Shown: positions 24,589 to 34,169, counted from the stretch's first letter. The stretch: DNA of 64,000 bases from Canibacter sp052085365 (GCA_052085365.1 JBQDFP010000009.1:1-64000), one strand, 5' to 3'. Translations and numbers: made by a program. Notes: generated by a model from the letters alone, not told the origin.

Positions 24589-25908
24589 TTGTTCAGCGCC
24601 ATTGGGCGGATCTTCCGCACCCCCGACCTGCGACGTAAAATACTTTTTACGCTCGCGATCATGACGCTTTTTCGGCTCGGTTCATTCGTGCCGTCGCCAT
24701 TTGTGAACTTTAACAACGTTCAGGCCTGTCTGGTGTCCACGCAGGACGCTAGCGGTTTGTACCAGATGATTAACCTGTTCTCGGGTGGTGCGCTGCTCCA
24801 GCTGTCAATTTTTGCCCTCGGCATCATGCCATACATTACGGCTTCAATTATCACGCAGCTGCTGCGGGTAGTTATTCCACACTTTGAATCGCTGCATAAA
24901 GAAGGCCAAGCCGGGCAGGCAACGCTCACACAGTACACGCGTTACCTCACTATTGGACTTGCAGTTCTTCAGTCAACAACGTTGATTGTGACCGCGCGTT
25001 CCGGCCTCCTGTTCGGCTTTGCTGGCTCTGCTGCTTGTGAGAACCTGATCTCGACTGAATGGTGGGCAATGCTCATCATGATCCTGACAATGACAGCAGG
25101 CACTGGGCTCATTATGTGGTTCGGTGAATTGATCACCGAGCGTGGCATTGGTAACGGCATGTCACTGTTGATCTTCACTTCAATCGCTGCAACGTTCCCG
25201 AGCGCGCTGTGGACGATCCAGCAGTCAAAAGGCTGGGAAGTCTTCTTGCTGGTCATCGCAGTTGGTTTGTTGATCGTGCTCGCGGTGGTCTTCATTGAGC
25301 AGTCGCAGCGCCGGGTTCCTGTTCAGTATGCGAAGCGGGTCGTTGGTCGTCGCACTTACGGCGGCAGCAGCACGTATATTCCGATCAAGGTCAACATGGC
25401 CGGTGTGATCCCGGTGATCTTTGCGTCGTCGATCCTTTTCCTGCCGATGCTCATTACACAGTTCAATCAGCCAGCACCCGGCGAGGACGCCAACCCATGG
25501 GTGGTGTGGATCGCGAACAACCTTGTTCAAGGCGATCAGCCGCTGTACATGATTGTTTTCTTCTTCCTCAACATTGCGTTTGCATTCTTCTACATTCACA
25601 TCACGTTCAACCCAGAAGAGGTTGCCGACAACATGAAGAAGTACGGCGGATTTATTCCCGGTATTCGTGCCGGACGTCCGACTTCTGAATACCTGTCGTA
25701 TGTGATCAACCGAGTGACAACCGCGGGCTCACTGTACCTCGGCATCGTTGCCGTGATCCCACTTGTCGCTCTTGCTTTCTTCGGCGCAAACCAGAACTTC
25801 CCGTTTGGTGGCGCATCCATCCTGATTATTGTCGGCGTTGGTCTTGAGACCGTCAAACAAATTGACGCTCAGCTCCAGCAGCGCCACTACGAAGGGCTTC
25901 TAAAATGA
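24589..25908 (+). CDS. secY: Protein translocase subunit SecY
   Basis: SecY forms the membrane channel of the general secretion pathway. The 439-residue product has ten membrane segments. It starts at TTG with AGGAGG 8-13 nt upstream and begins MFSAIGRIFRTPDLRRKILF, as in other actinobacteria. The cytoplasmic loop with RRTYGGSSTYIPIKVNMAGV and the C-terminal ILIIVGVGLETVKQIDAQLQ are diagnostic. It has its own promoter and overlaps adk by 4 nt (ATGA). Confidence 0.98.
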   Translation: MFSAIGRIFRTPDLRRKILFTLAIMTLFRLGSFVPSPFVNFNNVQACLVSTQDASGLYQMINLFSGGALLQLSIFALGIMPYITASIITQLLRVVIPHFESLHKEGQAGQATLTQYTRYLTIGLAVLQSTTLIVTARSGLLFGFAGSAACENLISTEWWAMLIMILTMTAGTGLIMWFGELITERGIGNGMSLLIFTSIAATFPSALWTIQQSKGWEVFLLVIAVGLLIVLAVVFIEQSQRRVPVQYAKRVVGRRTYGGSSTYIPIKVNMAGVIPVIFASSILFLPMLITQFNQPAPGEDANPWVVWIANNLVQGDQPLYMIVFFFLNIAFAFFYIHITFNPEEVADNMKKYGGFIPGIRAGRPTSEYLSYVINRVTTAGSLYLGIVAVIPLVALAFFGANQNFPFGGASILIIVGVGLETVKQIDAQLQQRHYEGLLK

Positions 25909-26492
25909 CCAAAACTGCACGTCTCTTGATTGTTGGCCCTCCCGGGGCCGGCAAAGGAACTCAGGCCGAAAAAATTGCAGAGCACTATGGCGTACCTGCA
26001 GTTTCGACCGGTGATATTTTTCGCGCGAACATTAAAAATGGCACTGAACTTGGTCAAGAGGTTCAGGCTATTACCGAGCGCGGGGAACTGGTTCCGGATG
26101 AGCTGACCAACAAGATCGTTGCCGATCGGCTCGACCAGGAAGATGCACAAGCAGGATTTTTGCTTGACGGTTACCCACGTACGGTGCAGCAGGCTGAGGC
26201 GCTCGATAGCGTATTGGCTCAGCAGGGGCACAAACTCGATGCAGTCTTGCTGCTCGAGGCAGACACCGATGAGGTCGTGCAGCGGTTGTTGAAGCGTGCC
26301 CAGGAACAAGGCCGCGCGGACGATACAGAAGATGTAATTCGACATCGCCAAGACGTCTACCTTGCCCAAACTTCTCCGCTCGTTGAGCTCTATGGCGACC
26401 GAGGAATTCTTGTTCGCGTTGATGGTCTCGGAGAAATCGATGAGGTAGCTACTCGCATCCAATCTGCACTTGAGAACAAAATCGGAGCTTAA
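25905..26492 (+). CDS. adk: Adenylate kinase
   Basis: The enzyme balances ATP, ADP and AMP. The 195-residue protein has the P-loop GPPGAGKGTQ near residue 11, the STGDIFR AMP-binding block and the GFLLDGYPRT motif. It lacks the long zinc-type LID, as is usual in actinobacteria; the short lid is the segment after KRAQEQGRADD. It overlaps secY by 4 nt, and map starts 1 nt after its stop. Confidence 0.97.
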   Translation: MTKTARLLIVGPPGAGKGTQAEKIAEHYGVPAVSTGDIFRANIKNGTELGQEVQAITERGELVPDELTNKIVADRLDQEDAQAGFLLDGYPRTVQQAEALDSVLAQQGHKLDAVLLLEADTDEVVQRLLKRAQEQGRADDTEDVIRHRQDVYLAQTSPLVELYGDRGILVRVDGLGEIDEVATRIQSALENKIGA

Positions 26493-26493
26493 T

Positions 26494-27330
26494 TTGCGCC
26501 CACTGCGCCGGTCAATATATAAATCTCCTGCCCAGCTACGGCTGATGTTGCCTCCGAATGAGGCCACTCGTCTGTCACTTGAAGCGGCAAGAGAAGCGGC
26601 CGTTGCTGGAGCGACCCTGCTTGATGTTGACGCAGCAGCCGAAAAGGCAATTCGCGACTACGGCGGGGAACCAAACTTTATGCTTGAACCCGGCTACAAG
26701 CACACCATTTGCGCGAACGTGAATGACACGGTGGTGCATGGGGTTCCAACTGACTATGTGCTCAAGCCTGGTGACCTGATCTCTATCGATTCTGGTGCGA
26801 TTATTAAAGGTTGGAACGGGGATTCTGCGCTGACCGTAGTGGTTCCAGACCCTGATAATCCAGAGCTGGTTAAAAAACGTGAAACGCTGAGCCACCATAC
26901 ACAGCAATCGATGTGGCACGGTATTGCGGCACTCGCTCGTGCCAAGTATTTGAACGAGGTTGGCGAGGCTGTCGAGAAATATATTCAGCAAAACTCCTCG
27001 TACAGCATTGTCCAGGAATACATCGGCCATGGAATTGGGCGGTCAATGCACGAAGACCCGCCAGTGTTCAACTATGCAGTCGAGCGCCGCGGACCCGAAG
27101 TAAAGCCCGGACTCGTAGTCGCTATCGAGCCGATCATCGCCGAAAAGCGTAACGACACCATGGTCGATAAAAACGATAACTGGACCGTGCGCATGGTTGA
27201 TGGCGCAGATAGCTGCCAGTGGGAACACTCAGTTGCTGTTCACAAAAATGGGATTTGGGTACTTACTGCGGAAGACGGGGGAGCCGCCGGTCTAGCCCCG
27301 TTTGGAATCACACCCACACCCATTGACTAA
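26494..27330 (+). CDS. map: Methionine aminopeptidase, type I
   Basis: The enzyme removes the N-terminal Met from nascent proteins using two metal ions. I place the start at TTG 26494, with GGAG 6 nt before it, giving 278 residues; the TTG at 26470 would overlap adk. The metal ligands are in the conserved blocks SIDSGAIIKGWNGDSA (two Asp), GHGIGRSMHEDP (His), VVAIEPI (Glu) and WEHSVAV (Glu). It is the last gene of the secY-adk-map transcript. Confidence 0.96.
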   Translation: MRPLRRSIYKSPAQLRLMLPPNEATRLSLEAAREAAVAGATLLDVDAAAEKAIRDYGGEPNFMLEPGYKHTICANVNDTVVHGVPTDYVLKPGDLISIDSGAIIKGWNGDSALTVVVPDPDNPELVKKRETLSHHTQQSMWHGIAALARAKYLNEVGEAVEKYIQQNSSYSIVQEYIGHGIGRSMHEDPPVFNYAVERRGPEVKPGLVVAIEPIIAEKRNDTMVDKNDNWTVRMVDGADSCQWEHSVAVHKNGIWVLTAEDGGAAGLAPFGITPTPID

Positions 27331-27369
27331 CTGTTCAGAGCGTGTTGTTCACCACAGGCTAGAAGAAAG

Positions 27370-27398
27370 TGGACAATGCACTGAAATCGGGATAGAAT
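27370..27398 (+). promoter_or_regulatory. Promoter of the infA operon
   Basis: TGGACA (27370-27375) and TAGAAT (27393-27398) are separated by exactly 17 nt, close to the consensus. The leader to infA would be about 90 nt. Confidence 0.65.
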
Positions 27399-27493
27399 AG
27401 CTCCTTGGTGCTTTATGCCGTCTATTCGCTTGTCGAATTACGGTTGAAGCATTCGCAAGAGGAGCAATCTGTCAGCGAGCAATCGAGAGGCTA

Positions 27494-27715
27494 ATGGCGG
27501 AAAAAGAAGGCGTAATCAAATTAGAGGGACGCGTAATTGAAGCGCTGCCCAACGCGATGTTTCGTGTTGAGCTGAGCAACGGTCACAAAGTCCTTGCACA
27601 CATTTCAGGCAAGATGCGACAGCACTACATTCGTATCCTTCCTGAGGATCGCGTCATCGTGGAACTTACACCCTACGACTTGACCCGCGGCCGTATCGTT
27701 TATCGCGATAAGTAG
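27494..27715 (+). CDS. infA: Translation initiation factor IF-1
   Basis: IF-1 is an OB-fold protein that binds the A site during initiation. The 73-residue product has the standard length, with EGVIKLEGRVIEALPNAMFR and the C-terminal LTPYDLTRGRIVYRDK. GAGAGG precedes the ATG. It is first in infA-rpmJ-rpsM-rpsK-rpoA-rplQ. Confidence 0.98.
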   Translation: MAEKEGVIKLEGRVIEALPNAMFRVELSNGHKVLAHISGKMRQHYIRILPEDRVIVELTPYDLTRGRIVYRDK

Positions 27716-27784
27716 GTCTGCTCCAAAGTAACGGCTTGCAGGACCCTGTAAGTACGAGGACAGCGAACCTGTAAAGGATGCCTC

Positions 27785-27898
27785 ATGAAGGTAAAACCCA
27801 GCGTTAAGAAAATTTGTGACAACTGTCGCGTAATCCGTCGTAACGGACGCGTCATGATTATCTGCAGTAATCCACGTCACAAACAGCGCCAAGGCTAA
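27785..27898 (+). CDS. rpmJ: 50S ribosomal protein L36
   Basis: The 37-codon gene starts at ATG 27785 (MKVKPSVKKICDNCRVIRR) and ends at TAA 27896-27898. It has the zinc-binding pattern Cys11, Cys14, Cys27 and His32, the C+ form used when zinc is plentiful. It lies between infA and rpsM, its usual place. Confidence 0.97.
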   Translation: MKVKPSVKKICDNCRVIRRNGRVMIICSNPRHKQRQG

Positions 27899-28020
27899 TT
27901 GCAGAACGTATTCCCCGCATATCCAAGAATCACCGTTTAGAGCGGTGAGGACACCCAGAGCCGGGGGCTCTGGCACACGATATGCTCCACACCCCCACAC
28001 ATCTCAAGAGGAGAAGCCTC

Positions 28021-28389
28021 ATGGCACGTCTCGCAGGAGTCGACATTCCGCGTGAAAAGCGCGCGGAAGTTGCACTCACCTACATCTACGGTGTTGGCCG
28101 TACTCGAGCACTCAAGGCGCTCGAGGAAACCGGCATCGACGCAAACACTCGTGTGAAAGATCTCACCGACGACCAGCTCGTTGCACTTCGTGACTACATC
28201 GAAGGTAACTTTAAGGTTGAAGGCGACCTGCGCCGCGAGGTTGCAGCAGACATTCGTCGCAAGGTTGAAATCGGAAGCTACCAAGGTCTGCGCCACCGTC
28301 GTGGCATGCCCGTGCATGGTCAGCGCACCAAGACGAACGCTCGTACCCGTAAGGGACCGAAGCGCACCGTCGCCGGTAAGAAGAAGTAG
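28021..28389 (+). CDS. rpsM: 30S ribosomal protein S13
   Basis: S13 bridges the 30S head to the 50S and contacts the P-site tRNA with its C-terminal tail. The 122-residue product starts at ATG 28021 (MARLAGVDIPREKR) after AAGAGGAGAA; the frame from 27982 is an upstream extension without support. The block RHRRGMPVHGQRTKTNARTR is canonical. Confidence 0.98.
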   Translation: MARLAGVDIPREKRAEVALTYIYGVGRTRALKALEETGIDANTRVKDLTDDQLVALRDYIEGNFKVEGDLRREVAADIRRKVEIGSYQGLRHRRGMPVHGQRTKTNARTRKGPKRTVAGKKK

Positions 28390-28436
28390 TCGACACCGGT
28401 ACCGACCACACAGAATAGCTTTCAGGAGAACATTTC

Positions 28437-28835
28437 ATGGCTGCACCAAAGGCAGGGGCGCGGAAAACGCGCCGTAAAGATAAAAAGAATGTTGCGATTG
28501 GTCAGGCGCACATCAAGTCGACCTTTAACAACACGATTGTTTCAATCACTGACACAACCGGCGCTGTAATCAGCTGGGCATCATCGGGTGGCGTTGGCTT
28601 TAAAGGCTCACGTAAATCCACCCCGTTTGCTGCTCAAATGGCTGCAGAAAGCGCTGCACGCAAAGCTCAAGAGAACGGCATGAAGAAGGTAGACATCTTC
28701 GTCAAGGGACCGGGATCAGGTCGCGAAACCGCGATCCGTTCACTCCAGGCCACTGGTCTTGAGGTTGGTTCCATCACAGACGTGACCCCGCAGACGCACA
28801 ACGGCTGCCGTCCGCCGAAGCGTCGTCGCGTCTAA
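28437..28835 (+). CDS. rpsK: 30S ribosomal protein S11
   Basis: S11 forms part of the platform and the E-site mRNA path. The 132-residue product contains AHIKSTFNNTIVSITDTTG, SSGGVGFKGSRKSTPFAAQ and the C-terminal DVTPQTHNGCRPPKRRRV. CAGGAGAA precedes the ATG. It sits between rpsM and rpoA; rpsD, found here in some bacteria, is absent from this cluster. Confidence 0.98.
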   Translation: MAAPKAGARKTRRKDKKNVAIGQAHIKSTFNNTIVSITDTTGAVISWASSGGVGFKGSRKSTPFAAQMAAESAARKAQENGMKKVDIFVKGPGSGRETAIRSLQATGLEVGSITDVTPQTHNGCRPPKRRRV

Positions 28836-28928
28836 CGAGAGCACTGCGGTCTTTCGGGGCCGCGCCTTCATCCCACCCCTAAACCGCATGAGTCATATAG
28901 CGGACTCCAGCGAAAGGAACAGAAACCC

Positions 28929-29912
28929 GTGCTCATCGCACAGCGACCCACACTGACAGAAGAAAATCTTTCTGAGCACCGTTCGCGCTTTATTATCGAG
29001 CCATTGGAGCCAGGATTTGGCTACACGCTCGGTAATTCACTGCGCCGTACCCTACTGTCGTCAATCCCTGGCGCGGCTGTTACCAGCGTGCGCTTTGAGG
29101 GAGTTGCACACGAGTTCACTACGATCCCCGGTGTCGCAGAAGACGTAACCGAGATCATCCTCAACATTAAGGACCTCGTCGTTTCAAGCGAACACGACGA
29201 GCCCATCACCGCCTACCTGCGCAAAAACGGTGCAGGCGAGGTAACCGCCGCTGATATTTCAGCTCCGGCGGGCGTTGAGGTTCACAACCCTGAACTCGTG
29301 ATCGCAACTCTGAACGACGACGCACAGTTCGAACTCGATCTCACGATCGAGCGCGGACGTGGGTACGTATCGTCAACTCAGAACCGTAACGAAGATGCTG
29401 AGGTTGGCCGTATCCCGGTTGACTCAATCTACTCACCCGTGTTGAAGGTGACCTACCGCGTTGAGGCAACTCGTGCAGGTGAGCGCACCGACTTCGACCG
29501 TCTTGTTGTAGATGTCGAGACCAAGCCAGCAATCAGCCCACGCGACGCACTGGCATCAGCCGGGTCGACGCTGGTTGAGCTGTTCGGCCTGGCACGTGAA
29601 CTCAACACTGCTGCTGAAGGTGTTGAAATCGGTCAGGCTCCAGTCGAGGCTGCTACCGAGAGCGAACTCGCTATCCCGATCGAAGATCTGGACCTGTCGG
29701 TTCGCAGCTACAACTGCTTGAAGCGTGAAGGCATCAACACGGTGAGCGAACTCGTGGCGCTCTCAGAAGCTCAGCTGATGAACATCCGCAACTTTGGTCA
29801 GAAATCCGTCTTCGAGGTACGCGACAAGCTCCTCGAAATGGGTCTGTCACTCAAGGACGCGGTGCCCGGTTTCGACGGAGCACAGTTCTACAGCTACGAA
29901 GAAGACAACTAA
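28929..29912 (+). CDS. rpoA: RNA polymerase subunit alpha
   Basis: The alpha dimer scaffolds RNA polymerase assembly, and its C-terminal domain binds UP elements and activators. The 327-residue product starts with GTG after AAAGGA. The N-terminal domain includes FGYTLGNSLRRTLLSSIPGA, and the C-terminal domain is seen in LDLSVRSYNCLKREGINTV and IRNFGQKSVFEV. It is cotranscribed with the upstream ribosomal genes and rplQ. Confidence 0.98.
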   Translation: MLIAQRPTLTEENLSEHRSRFIIEPLEPGFGYTLGNSLRRTLLSSIPGAAVTSVRFEGVAHEFTTIPGVAEDVTEIILNIKDLVVSSEHDEPITAYLRKNGAGEVTAADISAPAGVEVHNPELVIATLNDDAQFELDLTIERGRGYVSSTQNRNEDAEVGRIPVDSIYSPVLKVTYRVEATRAGERTDFDRLVVDVETKPAISPRDALASAGSTLVELFGLARELNTAAEGVEIGQAPVEAATESELAIPIEDLDLSVRSYNCLKREGINTVSELVALSEAQLMNIRNFGQKSVFEVRDKLLEMGLSLKDAVPGFDGAQFYSYEEDN

Positions 29913-29959
29913 TCCGAATCCGTAGCCAACGGATTCGACAATTTCTGGAGTTATAAACC

Positions 29960-30490
29960 ATGCCGAAGCCCAACAAGGGTCCCCGCCTCGGAGGCGGACC
30001 GAGCCACGAGCGTCTGATGCTGAACCAGCTCGCCTCACAGCTCTTCGAGCACAAGAGCATTCAGACTACCGAGACCAAGGCTAAGCGCCTGCAGCCGGTA
30101 GCTGAACGACTCATCACCATGGCAAAGCGTGGGGACCTTACGTCACGCCGCCGCGTCATGCGCAACATTCTCGACAAGTCAGTCGTGCACGAACTCTTCA
30201 CGGAGATCGCACCGCTGGTTGAGAACCGCGAAGGCGGATACACCCGTGTTGTAAAGACCGGGTTCCGCAAGGGGGACAATGCCCCTCTCGCAGTGATCGA
30301 GTTGGTTCTTGAGCCGGTAAACGCAAAGCCGAAGCGCCAGCAGGCTGCTGAAGAAGCACCCGTGGTTGAAGAAGCTGCGCCGGTCGAAGAAGAGGCCCCT
30401 GAAGCAGAAAATGTTGCAGATGTTGACGAGTCAACTGAAGCGCCTGAAGAAGCTGCTGAAGAAACAACTGAAGAGGAAACAGCCGAGTAA
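29960..30490 (+). CDS. rplQ: 50S ribosomal protein L17 with acidic tail
   Basis: L17 binds near the tunnel exit. The core is normal (KGPRLGGGPSHERLMLNQLA, then the RRRVMRNI region). At 176 residues it is longer than the usual 120-130, because the last 60 residues are an almost pure Glu/Ala/Pro/Thr tail that must be disordered and strongly negative. It follows rpoA by 47 nt and is the last gene before a long terminator hairpin. Confidence 0.96.
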   Translation: MPKPNKGPRLGGGPSHERLMLNQLASQLFEHKSIQTTETKAKRLQPVAERLITMAKRGDLTSRRRVMRNILDKSVVHELFTEIAPLVENREGGYTRVVKTGFRKGDNAPLAVIELVLEPVNAKPKRQQAAEEAPVVEEAAPVEEEAPEAENVADVDESTEAPEEAAEETTEEETAE

Positions 30491-30503
30491 GCTCGCTCTT
30501 CTA

Positions 30504-30545
30504 CACAAAAACGCCGATCCGACATACTGGATCGGCGTTTTTGTG
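30504..30545. terminator. Terminator after rplQ, possibly bidirectional
   Basis: CACAAAAACGCCGATCC (30504-30520) and GGATCGGCGTTTTTGTG (30529-30545) form a perfect 17-bp stem with an 8-nt loop. The A-tract and T-tract edges would let it act for rplQ and for the convergent acyltransferase gene. Confidence 0.93.
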
Positions 30546-30596
30546 TCTGTAGGCCTGGCCGCGGCAAGAATTGGGCGCCCAAGTGATCTGTGTTGG

Positions 30597-32516
30597 TTAG
30601 TAACGCGCCGCCTTGAACCCCTCGGCTTCAGCTGGTGTATGCAACTCTTGCAAAGCTTGTTTAATGCAGTCCGCGTAGATCCGACCACCAGAAGGGCCAG
30701 GGTGAATTCCATCCCCTGCAAGGAAGTCAGGATGTGGATCAATGGCTGAGTCCCAGTCTGCGAGCACCACGCGACGATTTTCGTCAGCGAACTTCTTCAA
30801 CTGTTCGTTGACGCCCGGTACCCAGTCGCGATCGGCATGAGCGTTTACCAACACGAGCCGAGCATCAGGGTCGACCTGCTTCAACGCATTCAAATCTTTC
30901 TCATCAATCGGACCATTCGTGCCGAGCCCAACAACGATGACTTTTCTTGGATCGCGAACGCTCTGGTTCGAGGCCAGATCAACCCCGGCCTCGAGACCTC
31001 GAGACACCTCGGCATCAATCTCGATACCTGGGAACGCCGCTGCAATTTCGGGTGCGCTTGCGAGCATGACCGAATCGCCAATTGCAGCGATTTGCGAACC
31101 CACCGGTAACTTGTCGCCAGGCTCCTGAGGGTTCTGTGGTCGAGTGGTTTGACTTTCATGATCAGGCGAACTGCTGTGGAGGGTGGATCCGCCCTCATGG
31201 TGCTGTGATTGTGGTGCCGCAGCAGTATATTTTGAGCCGCGTTCAACAGCCTGCTCAGCGCTTGTCTCGGTCGGCGCGTGTGTGATGGCCAGCGCAGTCG
31301 CCGGAATGGTGATCAGCAGCGAGAGTGCGAGCACCGCAACGGACGCACGACCTCGGCGCGTCAGCAGTGAGGGGCGCGCGCTTCGTCCCGCGGCACGAAG
31401 GACGCCGAGCCTGCGTACCGGCTGCTCCATAAACGTAAACGACAATGCTGAAACAATGAGTGTTACCACCAGCACGGCAACACCGGCGACATATTGATTC
31501 GCTTTCGGCAACGCTTCATGAACAAGCACGAGGATTGGCCAGTGCCAGAGATAAATGCCGTAGGAGCGCACACCTATCCAGCGCAGCGGTGCAATATCTA
31601 GTGCACGACCTGCCCAAGAACCGGCTCGAGTGACGACGGCGACCACGACCAAAGCAGCAAGCGTTGCGAGTTGGAATCCCCATGTGAAACTTGCAGAAGA
31701 CGCCTCAGGTAGGGTCATCGCAAGGTACCCGAGGGTCACCAGGCCCGTGCCCGCTGCAACGATCCACCCCAGTTGGAGAAGGATTGGACGATGGGTATCT
31801 TGAGAGTCTGCGCGGTGCATCAGGGCGGCAACGCCAGCACCGAGCAACAGGCCAAAAACGTGTGAGTCTGACCCGAAATAAATACGGGTTGGTTCAGCGT
31901 CCGCGCCTGCCAGCACAGACATCCACACCGCGGAGGCACTGCCTGACACCAGCAGCACTGTCGAAACTATGCCACGTTTGCGGAACCGAAACAGCAGCAG
32001 CAGTACCAGTGGAAGTACGAGATAAAACTGTTCTTCGATGCCGAGTGACCACGTATTGCGTAGCAGCTCAGGCGTATCTTGGGCGAAGTAGTCACTACCG
32101 CGACCAATGAATACCCAGTTGCTGACAAAGAACAGTGCGCCAAAAACTTGAGCACCGATGCCAACCAGCACGTCACGGCTGATTATGAGACCGAGAGTTG
32201 TCGTAACTAACGTCACGAGCACGATCGCGGGAATGAGGCGTCGCGCACGTCGCGCCCAGAAAGCGCCAAGATGAATGCTGCCATCGCGTTGGTATTCGCG
32301 CAGGAGCAGTGCGGTAATCAAGAAACCGCTGATTGTGAAAAATATGTCAACGCCGAGAAAGCCACCGGGAAGACTGGTGGGGAACAGGTGGTACACGAGC
32401 ACCATCCCCACGGCAATGGCTCGCAGCCCGTCCAAGCCAGACAAATGGAAACGACCCGGCGGTGAAATCAGGTTCAGATCACCCGAGGAACGACCCTTCG
32501 AATGAACTGCAGACAT
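30597..32516 (-). CDS. Membrane O-acetyltransferase with SGNH domain (OafA/OatA-like)
   Basis: The start is the ATG at 32516 with CAGGAG upstream, giving 639 residues. The N-terminal half is an acyltransferase-3 domain with about ten membrane helices and the conserved YHLFPTSLPGGFLGVDIFF block, including the catalytic His. A linker rich in Ser, His and Gln follows, then an extracytoplasmic SGNH hydrolase-like domain with GDS near residue 482, GLGTNG and DGIHPG near residue 603, the catalytic Ser-Asp-His set. Proteins of this design O-acetylate peptidoglycan or surface glycans; the acceptor is unknown. It sits on the opposite strand between rplQ and truA, which are usually adjacent in relatives. 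Confidence 0.88.
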   Translation of the reverse strand: MSAVHSKGRSSGDLNLISPPGRFHLSGLDGLRAIAVGMVLVYHLFPTSLPGGFLGVDIFFTISGFLITALLLREYQRDGSIHLGAFWARRARRLIPAIVLVTLVTTTLGLIISRDVLVGIGAQVFGALFFVSNWVFIGRGSDYFAQDTPELLRNTWSLGIEEQFYLVLPLVLLLLFRFRKRGIVSTVLLVSGSASAVWMSVLAGADAEPTRIYFGSDSHVFGLLLGAGVAALMHRADSQDTHRPILLQLGWIVAAGTGLVTLGYLAMTLPEASSASFTWGFQLATLAALVVVAVVTRAGSWAGRALDIAPLRWIGVRSYGIYLWHWPILVLVHEALPKANQYVAGVAVLVVTLIVSALSFTFMEQPVRRLGVLRAAGRSARPSLLTRRGRASVAVLALSLLITIPATALAITHAPTETSAEQAVERGSKYTAAAPQSQHHEGGSTLHSSSPDHESQTTRPQNPQEPGDKLPVGSQIAAIGDSVMLASAPEIAAAFPGIEIDAEVSRGLEAGVDLASNQSVRDPRKVIVVGLGTNGPIDEKDLNALKQVDPDARLVLVNAHADRDWVPGVNEQLKKFADENRRVVLADWDSAIDPHPDFLAGDGIHPGPSGGRIYADCIKQALQELHTPAEAEGFKAARY

Positions 32517-32655
32517 CACACTCCTGACCTGTAAATGAAACCAACTCATTCTAAATCATGAGGATCTGAAAGGTTTAGCAGAGGCTTGATCGCGTGAAAT
32601 GAATTAGTCTTGAGAGTGTTGTGAACGCTTGCCTCCTGAGTGAAGAGACCCACTG

Positions 32656-33519
32656 TTGCCTGAACTGATTCGACTCAAATTACTGCTGTCATATGACGGT
32701 AGTCAATTTTCTGGATGGGCCGTACAGCCCGGGCTGCGGACAGTGCAAGGTGAAATTGAGCACGCTGTCGGCAAGATTTTGAGACGTGAAAATGATGTTC
32801 GACTGACCGTTGCGGGAAGAACTGACGCAGGCGTCCATGCGCGCGGTCAAGTTGCTCATCTTGATGTCACTCCAGCTGAACTTGAAAAATGGACTGGGAA
32901 GGCTACTCGGATTGAGGATTCTTCGGCTCAGTCAATAGCTCGGGCTCAAAAGCTCACTGGTGTGCTTCGAAAGGCTGCGCCGGACATTGTCATTTGGCGT
33001 GCGGATGAGGTGTCGGAAGATTTCAATGCGCGATTCAGCGCACTGTGGCGCAGATATGAATATCGAATTTCAGTGGGGGAGTGCGACCCACTCCTACGGC
33101 ACATGACGGCATCAGTGAAATCGGAGATTGATTTCGACGTACTGCAAGCCGCAAGTGAGCAACTCACAGGGCTTCGGGACTTCAGTACTTTTTGCAAAGC
33201 ACGTGAAGGCGCGACTGCCGTGCGGCACCTGACTCACTTTGAATGGGAGCGCGAGAGCGACCGGGTGTTCGTTGCTCGTATCGAAGCGGACGCCTTCTGT
33301 CATTCCATGGTGCGGGCCCTTGTTGGTGCAGCGGTTGCAGCGGCCACCGGCAGGATAACCGCAGATCAGGTAGTCGAACTCGCTGACGCGCAAGAGCGTT
33401 CGAGTATGTTTACTGTTATGCCAGCTCATGGTTTGAGTCTCCAAGAAATTGGATATCCGAATGATGCTGCTCTCGCCGCACGCGCCGTACAGACACGAGC
33501 ACGGCGAGACCCCCTGTGA
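32656..33519 (+). CDS. truA: tRNA pseudouridine(38-40) synthase
   Basis: TruA converts uridines 38-40 in the anticodon stem to pseudouridine. The 287-residue product starts at TTG. It contains the catalytic motif AGRTDAGVHARGQVAH with the nucleophilic Asp, and the C-terminal SMVRALVGAAVAAATG block. There is a longer loop near residue 85 than in the E. coli enzyme, as seen in other actinobacteria. It follows the divergent acyltransferase and precedes rplM by about 200 nt. Confidence 0.95.
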   Translation: MPELIRLKLLLSYDGSQFSGWAVQPGLRTVQGEIEHAVGKILRRENDVRLTVAGRTDAGVHARGQVAHLDVTPAELEKWTGKATRIEDSSAQSIARAQKLTGVLRKAAPDIVIWRADEVSEDFNARFSALWRRYEYRISVGECDPLLRHMTASVKSEIDFDVLQAASEQLTGLRDFSTFCKAREGATAVRHLTHFEWERESDRVFVARIEADAFCHSMVRALVGAAVAAATGRITADQVVELADAQERSSMFTVMPAHGLSLQEIGYPNDAALAARAVQTRARRDPL

Positions 33520-33722
33520 GTAGTGAATCGATACGCGAAATTTCTCGGCTTCAAGCGTGCAGATTGATGTGCAACGCCGCGACTGACCTGTGATAACATT
33601 GGTCCTTGGTGCACGCTTGTCGTGCGCCCGAATGTGAGCCCTCCACCGCCGCCCGCGCTTATGCGACACGGCACGGAGTGGGATCCACGAACACCTCCAT
33701 TTCGACAGAAAGCAGTACCACT

Positions 33723-34169
33723 GTGACTCGCACGTATTCACCGAAGGCAGCGGACCGCAAACACGACTGGCTCGTTATCGACGCCACTGACGTGATCCTC
33801 GGTCGCCTTGCTTCACAAGCAGCCGCACTTTTGCGCGGCAAGCACAAGACCACCTTTGCTCCTCACATGGACATGGGTGACCACGTCATTATCATCAACG
33901 CTGAAAAGGTTGCTCTCACCAACGGCAAGGCTGAACGTAAGCTTGCGCACCGCCACACGGGTTACCCCGGTGGTCTGCGCTCAGTTCGCTACGCTGACCT
34001 GCTGGAAAACAACCCCGAGCGCGCAGTTGAAAAAGCGATCCGTGGAATGCTGCCCAAGAATTCACTCGGCCGCGACCAGTTCCGCAAACTGAAGGTGTAC
34101 CGCGGTGCAGAGCACCCGCACGCGGCGCAGCAGCCCACCGTGTACACCATCGACCAGGTCGCACAGTAA
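33723..34169 (+). CDS. rplM: 50S ribosomal protein L13
   Basis: L13 is an early large-subunit assembly protein. I start it at GTG 33723, giving 148 residues (MTRTYSPKAADRKHDWLVID), which is typical; the frame from 33606 is unsupported. GAAAG lies upstream, weaker than most genes here. A -10-like GATAAC with a preceding TG occurs near 33590, giving a leader of about 120 nt. Partner of rpsI. Confidence 0.97.
   Translation: MTRTYSPKAADRKHDWLVIDATDVILGRLASQAAALLRGKHKTTFAPHMDMGDHVIIINAEKVALTNGKAERKLAHRHTGYPGGLRSVRYADLLENNPERAVEKAIRGMLPKNSLGRDQFRKLKVYRGAEHPHAAQQPTVYTIDQVAQ

Noticed and set aside
25887..26567. 226-residue minus-strand ORF opposite adk
   Set aside because: Antisense shadow of adk; adk has complete motifs and operon overlap.
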